Source: Elysia marginata
Taxonomy: Eukaryota > Mollusca > Gastropoda > Plakobranchidae
Reading direction: 5' to 3'
NCBI GenBank assembly: GCA_019649035.1
Contig: BMAT01000636.1
Span: forward strand, 237,725-262,700
Length of the DNA: 24,976 bases
Part shown: one piece after another, positions 19,073-24,976 of the stretch
Position numbering within the stretch: the first letter of the stretch is position 1
Layout of the letters: every line of letters starts with the position of its first letter
Made by a program: the position numbers and the translations under genes
The notes under the pieces: model-generated
What the model was told of the DNA's origin: nothing
What the model saw: the letters and a program-made list of their open reading frames with translations, nothing else
Databases searched by the model: none

Positions 19073-22029
19073 GTAATCTCATTTTTTTTTCGTTTCTCTT
19101 GTTCTATTTTATGCTGCTGCAGTTACAGTGGAATCCTAATAAAGTCAACACCTCGGGACCGAAAATATGTGTTGACTTGAAGCAAGAGTTGATTTTAACC
19201 ATTACAAAAGTATAAAGAAATACAAAATGGGACTGACAAACAGAGTTGGATATAAGCAAGAGTTTGCATTAAAGGTGTTGACTTTAAGTGGATTCCACTG
19301 TAGTTTTTCTGTACCTTTGTTACCGTTACCGCTGCTGTTGCTGCTGTTATTGTTGTTGATTTTGTTTTTCTTCATTTTGTTTCTTGACCCTCATGTGTAC
19401 AATGTACAATGGTATAAAATGTTCCACACCATGACCAAGCAATGTTAAAAAAAGATGGCAATATGCCAATGGAGACTGAAGGGTTTGCATCTGGTACATG
19501 TACATCTAAAAATATATTCGTTAGTTAGTAATGTTTTCATATATAGAAACTACCAAAGCACTGTAAGCAAGTTACACTTACAGCTGGCTTTACTCCTGTG
19601 CGAAGGGAGTCAGAACTTTAAAAAATGATGCTGCGAATGCATTCATCTGCCAGGGCTCAGATTACATGGATATCATAAAGCAGGATTAGCATAAAATGTA
19701 AGTGTAGTTGTGCTGGTTACGATCATCCCATTCATAATAGACAGCTACAAAAAATACCGCCTTCCTTATTTACCAAATCTACTTTCGATATGTGTGAATA
19801 GTTTAGGATATGTTTTTAAATTGTTCTGTTAGTTTGAAAATTGCTTTGACAGTTTGAGCCTGAAGCTTGTCGAAAGTTTTAAAAGTTAGGATCTCACATT
19901 GAGTTGACTCAAACTAAACTTTGTGAAGGAGAGCTAAGAACAATACATTTTTATGTACTTGAGCGTGTGCATTTGATATATTTCTTTTCAATGTTCTATG
20001 CACCTACAAAAAAGCTGTTTACCTTGTTTATCAAAACAATATTTTGAACTTTTATAGCTTTAAAATTTTTAATGAAGATGGTTGCATAAGAAATTAAATC
20101 TGAGAGTTCATGATTTGCCAAGTTACGATTTCAATCGGATTTGTTTTACATTATTTTTGCGGTTTTAGTTGTACATTTATCGGGCAATCTTAGTCTTACA
20201 TTATTATGCTCTTTCTTGCATATATCTGCATGCACAGGTAGTTACTACATGCTCTGTGGCGACACAGTTACACTGAGTAACGAAGACAAATTTCCCGAAC
20301 GGGATTAATATAGTGTATTAAAATATAATATAAAAAATATATACATGTAATTATTGCTTATATAGTGGCCCATTATCATTATAAATTATTCCTCTCTGGC
20401 ATTTGAAAAAGTTGTCCCTATAGTATAAAACTTTTGTCAGTGTCGACAGAGATCCATTTCTATTTTCAACTATTCATCTTTCCATGTACATGTGAGAGTG
20501 CAGTGCCGTGGTCTAGTGGTAGACGTTCGGCATTCGGGCCAAAACGTCCTTGGTTCGAACCCTGCTTTCAACACGTTGACATTTAGTCATTGAGAAAGAC
20601 TATTTTCACACATTTCCCGGCCTCGGACGTTTAAAAATTAGTCGACTATACACAGACACAGGTCTTGCCAATGTGCTAGAATGACGCGCTTTATTTGCCG
20701 CTCCTCTATGAGTTCAAAGGGTAATTTGGTTGACAAAAGGCCTGTCGGAGAAATCATGCAAAACACTAAAAAGATTTTAGTGAATTAGGCGCTATATAAA
20801 AGCGGTCTTTTTTTCTTTTAATGTTAACACTTCCTGTACCTTTTGGCCCCAAAAAAGATTTCAGGCTATTGAGACACGATTACAAATGTTTTCCGAATTT
20901 TCTGCACCGCGTATTTTTCTTTAAGTCGGCCTTGTGTTTAGGGTTTAAAATATTTGCTGTTTCTTCACTATGAGTTCAATAAAATAAATGTATTCATCAT
21001 CGCTCTCATCAATCTTTTTTTTTCCTTTGTATTCCAGGTTTGTCTTGTTTACTGGCGAAGACGCTCGTCCCGTGTCTCTTCCAACTACTTCATTTTGTCT
21101 TTGGCTGTCCTAGACCTAGTTACGTGTGTGATTGGAATGCCCACGGAGATCGCAGATTTGTTACTTCCCTACACATTTCAGTGGCCTTTGGCCTGCAAAA
21201 TCCTCAGGTTTACTCACAGCAGTACCATCATCGCTAGTAGCACCATCCTCATAGAGGTTAGTTCCTTGCTCGTCTCCATCGGTCCCTTCATGGCGGCAAA
21301 ACAAGCTACATGTACTAAGATATGAGGCGTGCGGTTTATAGCTATGCAAAAAGTTAGGGGAAAATATATTGTATGCTTTTGCATGAATAAAAATGCTAAT
21401 AAATTTTAATGATTGAAACATTATAGAGGTATGAAATTAGCAGTGGAGAGAAGTAGGCTTTTTAGTGGAAATGAATTTTAAGTTGAATTGAACTTATAAT
21501 GTATGCCGCAGTCTTGAATTAGCACTGCCGTGTTCAGGGGGGTGGGGGACTATCGCATAAATTTTGTTTGCTCTATCTACTTCTAATTTCATCCTTGGTT
21601 TAAATGAGGCACAATATTTCAAGATAATGTGTCAACTCGTGCTCGTCAAAATTTATATTTCCTAGGACTGACAGTCTAATACGAGTAAGTTCACATTATT
21701 TTGGATGGTACACATGTGTAGTGTGGTATGGATTAGTAAAATTTTGAGTGAAACAGCCGGAAAACCTGAATCCTTGAATGTGATTTCCTATGAGTTTTTC
21801 ATGTACATACAAGTTTATGGTTTCCCATGCCTCATTGTTGTTTCCTCTGCAGGTAGCATTTGACCGCTACTATAGAATCTGTCATCTAGGTCGCCAATTC
21901 ACCGCAGCAAAAGCCAAACTGTTGTGTCTTGGAGCATCTTTCTTGGGAATTGTCTGCTCCTGGCCTACTTTCATCCTTTTTGGCAAGTAAGTAAATCAAC
22001 GCAGCTCACACAAACAGAATATAATAATG

Positions 22030-22084
<55 letters not shown>

Positions 22085-24001
22085 CAATAACAATAATAAT
22101 AATGAAGAACATTTATATAGCGCTTTTACAAAAAGCTCAAAGCGCATTAGACAACGATGACATTGACATCTTTTCAGTACACATTCACAGAACAAGATAA
22201 AGCTAGGACAGATACGTTTGGAATAGGTGCGTTTTTAACGCTGACTTGAACTCCTGCGAGTCCTTTATCTGTTGAATGGGCAGAAGAAAGGGATTTCCAA
22301 ACGTGAGGAGCTGCATATGAAAATGATTTTTCTCCATAGGTCTTAGTTTTCACTGTAGGTACAACTAACGAATCTTTACTGCTACTGCGCAATGTGCGAG
22401 ATGGTTTTTAAACGCTAATCATAGATGACAAATACAATGGTGCTTTGATTTGTAGAACTTTGTGACAAAATACAGCTAATTTAAATTTAATCCTAGCATC
22501 TACAGGAAGCCAATGTAGATGTACAAGAAGCGGTGTTACATGCTCCCTTTTGTTCTTTTTTAGGTTCATCCTAGCAGCATTATTCTGAAATCTCTGAAGT
22601 CTCTGAATAGATTTTGAGGGCAAATTAGCTAGTAAAGAATTACAATAATCAAGCCTTAAAAAGATAAAAGCTGATACAAGACACATCAAGGATGTTTTAC
22701 CAAGAAAAGATGACATTTTTCCAATCTTAGAGAGTTCACAATACATTTGTTTACAGATATTTCCAATTTGAACATTGTTAGAAAGCATGGAGTCAAAATA
22801 CACCCCTAGGTTTTTTGCCATATCACTGACTAAGCTGTATGTTTTCATTGCCAACAACAAAATTACCACCTGGCATGACACACGTTTTTACAGTACCGGG
22901 TATGTTTTGTATTAAACAACATCACCTCAGTTTTATCATTGTTTAACTTCAACTTATTCGATAACATCCACGCACCAATGTCCTTCACACACGATTGCAT
23001 TGACATGACATGAGAGGAAATTACAGATGGAGCAGCTGAATTATAAATCTGCATATCATCTGCATAAATGTGATAGCTAAGTCCATGAGCCCTGATAATA
23101 GAACTAACAGGTTTGGTATACATGGTATAAAGTACTGGCCCAAGCACTGATCCCTGAGGAACTCCATAAAGGTTCTTAAATTTAGATAAAATTTCTCCAT
23201 TAATTGTAACACATTGAGTTCTGTTGGTTAGATATGATTCGAACCACTTCAATACGATTCCTGAAATACCAAATGCTTTAGCTAAACGGTCTAATAAAAT
23301 GGAGTGATAAATTGTATCGAAAGTAGCACTAAGGTCCAAAAGAACAAGAATTGATGATTTTCCATTATCTGCAGCAAGGAGAAGGTCGTTCTGAACTTTC
23401 ACAAGAGCAGTCTCCGTGTTATGATGTTCTCTGTGCGCAGATTGAAAGGGATCAGTAAGATCAAAATTTGATAGATGAACTTTGAGTTGTCGGAGGACTA
23501 CTTTCTCTAAAATGTGCAGACTTTAAGCAAGAATTGACTTAAACATTATAAAAATATAAAATAATACAAAATTGGACTGAAAAACAGAGTTGACTTTATG
23601 CAAGAATTTCTCTTAAAAGTGTGGACTTTAAGTGGATTCCACTGTACTTGACAACTTTGTTATCTTTTTTTCTTTTGTCCTTCAGGAAAACTGTCATTCG
23701 AGATCTAGGCGGAGTCGTGGTAACCGGAAGTGACTGCTCCACAGCAGATAGCATGCGCAGAACCGTGTTTCCCATGATCTACTACGTGTTTCTCTTTTTA
23801 CTTTTTGGTCTCACAATCACCTTCTTTGGAGTCCTCTACTCGAAGATTGGGCTCGCTGTGTTGAATAGAAAACGGGTCACTATGGTTACATGTCCATCCT
23901 CGTCGTCCACGTCTCAAAACAGAAACCAAGAGAAAGACGCTGAAGATAACGGTGAAGGTGATGGACATGACAATGACAAGTGTGTCAAAGTTTCTGTCAA
24001 C
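18920..24001 (+). CDS. Class A G-protein-coupled receptor gene, 3' end beyond window (join of four exons)
   Basis: Join 18920-19072, 21038-21256, 21853-21986 and 23686-24001 gives 274 codons in one frame. The product is a plasma-membrane receptor of the rhodopsin family, expected to signal through G proteins. Visible marks: a sequon at N14; TM1 (about 32-56) with GN at 48-49; TM2 (67-92) with LAVLD, D77 being the conserved Asp; W100 and C104 at the first outer loop and TM3; DRY at 128-130; TM4 with W161-P162; C186 in the second outer loop, the usual disulphide partner of C104; TM5 (197-222) with Y220. The third inner loop is polar and acidic (about 240-270). TM6, TM7 and the tail lie downstream. 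The usual TM5 proline, eight residues before Y220, is Thr212, and the proline after DRYxxI is missing. The wording is closest to peptide-type receptors, but the ligand cannot be told. Confidence 0.9.
19126..19300 (+). mobile_element. Pogo/Tigger-like MITE, copy 2, in intron 1
   Basis: 175 bp with terminal inverted repeats CAGTGGAATCC...GGATTCCACTG and TA on each side (19124-19125 and 19301-19302). Inside the ends the inversion continues (AAGTCAACAC against GTGTTGACTT), and the AGTCAAC word recurs internally. It lies 53 bp after the splice donor. The open frame at 19227-19448 reads partly through it and is not a gene. Confidence 0.9.
19303..20250. other. Intron 1 sequence, unassigned
   Basis: It begins with a CTG/TTG-rich stretch (about 19318-19370), then AT-rich DNA. 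No exon or repeat recognised. Confidence 0.45.
20251..20330 (+). mobile_element. LINE 3' terminal fragment (L2/CR1-like tail), copy 2
   Basis: It matches 2032-2108, including AAATTTCCCGAACGGGATTA and TAGTGTAT. Only the tail is present. It lies in intron 1, about 170 bp before SINE B copy 2. Confidence 0.6.
20501..20815 (+). repeat. tRNA-derived SINE, family B, copy 2
   Basis: Box A TGGTCTAGTGG at 20509-20519 and box B GGTTCGAACCC at 20552-20562 are both intact. The central block (about 20579-20624, TTGAGAAAGACT) matches copy 1. The tail is GGCGCTATATAAAAGCGG near 20788-20805, ending in a T-rich stretch that could act as a polymerase III terminator. It lies in receptor intron 1, in the same direction as the gene. 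Confidence 0.9.
21038..21256 (+). CDS. Receptor exon 2: end of TM1, TM2, start of TM3
   Basis: 73 codons between CAG|GTTTGT and GAG|GTTAGT, phase 0 at both ends. It encodes the basic first inner loop (WRRRSSR), TM2 with D77, the first outer loop with W100, C104 and most of TM3. The acceptor follows a long pyrimidine tract. An open frame on the opposite strand (21161-21421) is a shadow. Confidence 0.9.
21257..21852. other. Receptor intron 2
   Basis: 596 bp, the only complete intron here in which I recognise no mobile element. It contains a short G-run (about 21536-21548). Confidence 0.7.
21853..21986 (+). CDS. Receptor exon 3: DRY motif and TM4
   Basis: 134 bp between TGCAG|GTAGCA and AA|GTAAGT, entering in phase 0 and leaving in phase 2, so Lys169 is split across the intron. 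It encodes VAFDRYYRI, the second inner loop and TM4 with W161-P162. Using the next GT four bases downstream would leave an in-frame stop, so the earlier donor is right. Confidence 0.9.
22019..22103. repeat. (AAT)n microsatellite, LINE 3' tail
   Basis: About 85 bp of AAT with GAT and AAC interruptions, 33 bp after the exon 3 donor. It is the 3' tail end of the antisense LINE that follows. Poly-Asn and poly-Leu open frames read through it are artefacts. Confidence 0.9.
22104..23518 (-). mobile_element. 5'-truncated CR1/L2-like LINE, antisense in receptor intron 3
   Basis: On the minus strand: LHILEKVVLRQL (about 23518-23483), DPFQSAHREHHNTETALVKVQN, LLDLSATFDTIYHSILL, YGVPQGSVLGPVLYTMYT, YHIYADDMQIY with the catalytic YADD intact (TATGCAGATGAT, 23066-23055), LKLNNDKTEVMLF, RLDYCNSLLANLP, LLVHLHWLPVDARIKFKL, then KTYGEKSFSYAAPHVW and FKSALKTHLFQTYLS. 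I count two frameshifts (near 22870 and near 22290) and one stop codon where KPSRTLR begins (near 22408), so it cannot make a full protein but is younger than the other LINEs here. The 3' untranslated end is AAAGCGCTATATAAATG followed by the ATT tail. The endonuclease half is missing. Confidence 0.93.
23519..23644 (+). mobile_element. Pogo/Tigger-like MITE, copy 3, lacking its left end
   Basis: This matches the right 126 to 128 bp of the 19126-19300 element and ends GGATTCCACTG followed by TA (23645-23646). Its left 47 bp or so are missing: the sequence passes directly into the truncated 5' end of the antisense LINE around 23514-23520. It ends 41 bp before receptor exon 4. Confidence 0.85.
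23686..24001 (+). CDS. Receptor exon 4: second outer loop, TM5, part of third inner loop
   Basis: 316 bp between TTCAG|GAAAAC and AAC|GTAAGT. The first base completes Lys169 and the exon ends in phase 0 at Asn274. It encodes C186, TM5 with Y220, a basic stretch NRKR just inside the membrane, a Ser-rich run and an acidic, glycine-containing loop. Reading past the donor meets a stop after 15 codons, so splicing is expected. Confidence 0.88.
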
Positions 24002-24060
24002 GTAAGTTTCGCTAGTCTCAGCCCTCATAGAACTGTTATATACCTTTAAATGTGTTGTAA

Positions 24061-24424
24061 GGGACCGTCCACAAACGATGTGGACAGCGAGGGGGAAGGG
24101 GGTTTGCAAAATGTCCACACCCATTCCACAGGGGGGAGGGGGGTTGAGCAGTTTGTCCATGTGGACAAATATGAATTATTATGGGTAAAAACAGTACTAT
24201 AAGAATTCAATGATTTATAATTTAATGATTTTGTCTCTTTACATGCAACTGATCATGGTAGATAAAATCAGTGGGATTATGGAACAGATGAGTGGTAGAG
24301 CCATTTGTTCACGCTCTTGTCCACAAGGGGGGGGGGTACAATCATTTGTCCACACCTGTCCACAGGGGGGGGAGGCGGTCTGAAAAATGGGCAAAATCTG
24401 TCCACATTGTTTGTGAACGGCCCC
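24061..24424. mobile_element. Harbinger-like MITE with G-run subterminal repeats, intron 4
   Basis: The ends are inverted repeats of about 27 bp: GGGACCGTCCACAAACGATG at the left pairs with CATTGTTTGTGAACGGCCCC at the right, and both continue to GTGGACAG / CTGTCCAC. It is flanked by TAA on both sides (24058-24060 and 24425-24427), the 3-bp TWA duplication typical of PIF/Harbinger elements. Inside, the word TGTCCACA or CCACAGG followed by runs of 6 to 10 G is repeated several times. The element is 364 bp and has no coding capacity. Group assignment is inference from the ends and the duplication. Confidence 0.8.
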
Positions 24425-24976
24425 TAATATTGTTTATAGCTTTGCGCGCATAAGTTCGTATACAATCGTAAGGTTGAAAGTGATTTTTTACGTTATAATT
24501 AATGTGAAAAACAGAAGAAGAAACCTTATGCCAACTATTTTCCCGTTCCTCGATTTATAAACAAAAAACGAGATTTTATGTAATGGCTATTATTTTTAAT
24601 CATAATATTTATGATAAGCACCATTATTGTTCTTGATGTCGATATATTTGTCGACAGTGTACGTGTGAGTAGCTTTTACTGATACTTTAACAAGTTTTGT
24701 CATGCTTAACACCTACATCACTATTAACTCCTTCGACATCATCAATCATGATCAAATTACATGTACTAATATCATCACAACATAACTCTAGTTGTTGTTG
24801 ACATCGATGTTTATAGTATATTAACACTTTTATTTATTTTTTGACACTGCTTCTGCTCACAATGATACCTATTCTTCCAATTGCAATTTTACTCGACGGT
24901 TCAGAGGGAAACTGAAACCGAATTCGTCGCCCACTTGTTGTATCATTATATTTGAATCCCGTGCTTTTTTTACATC
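24425..24976. other. Receptor intron 4, continues past window
   Basis: AT-rich. I see no exon resembling TM6 or TM7 and no acceptor followed by a fitting frame. Confidence 0.6.

Noticed and set aside
19227..19448. Open frame with a hydrophobic Leu-rich stretch in intron 1
   Set aside because: The first part is the MITE and the hydrophobic part is a CTG/TTG-rich low-complexity run.
21924..22195. Poly-Asn and poly-Leu open frames on the two strands
   Set aside because: Both are the AAT microsatellite read as codons.
23798..24160. Minus-strand open frame of 120 codons opposite exon 4
   Set aside because: It is a shadow of receptor exon 4 running into the Harbinger-like MITE.

Overview
This is an AT-rich animal nuclear DNA window. 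It has spliced coding exons with GT..AG borders, tRNA-derived SINEs, degenerate non-LTR retrotransposons (LINEs), MITEs and long microsatellites. There are no bacterial-style operons. The repeat types and the receptor type suggest a lophotrochozoan, most likely a mollusc and perhaps a gastropod; that is inference and I cannot name a species.

The one gene I can support well is on the + strand at the right end: a class A (rhodopsin-family) G-protein-coupled receptor. Four coding exons (18920-19072, 21038-21256, 21853-21986, 23686-24001) join in frame to 274 codons covering the N-terminus, TM1 to TM5 and most of the third intracellular loop. TM6, TM7 and the tail must lie beyond 24976. The introns are heavily loaded with mobile elements: a pogo-like MITE, a LINE tail and a SINE in intron 1; a microsatellite, an antisense LINE and part of a second MITE in intron 3; a Harbinger-like MITE in intron 4.

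The left and middle of the window (1-18900) are mainly a transposon graveyard. From left to right: SINE A (+), SINE B (+), a LINE 3' tail, an exon/promoter-like island (2580-2900), a second GC-richer island (3723-3945), a LINE 3' fragment with RNase H (-), a candidate first exon of a type II membrane protein (-, 5529-5756), SINE A (-), a CR1/L2-like LINE (-, 6150-7620) broken by a CT repeat, a possible TATA/CCAAT promoter with a downstream splice donor (9022-9559), a 76-bp tandem repeat, another decayed LINE (-, 10590-12060), a long decayed LINE (+, 13057-16193) carrying a MITE, an ATT microsatellite, and a third SINE A (-).

The elements are linked. SINE B ends in the same short tail as the antisense LINE in intron 3. 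SINE A ends in a CAA-rich tail resembling that of the RNase H LINE. One 175-bp MITE family occurs three times. I found no rRNA, no functional tRNA gene, no CRISPR array, and nothing I can defend as a wholly new biological system. The most distinctive observations are a microsatellite grown inside a conserved reverse-transcriptase codon run, a MITE whose removal restores a LINE reading frame, and two possible unannotated exons.
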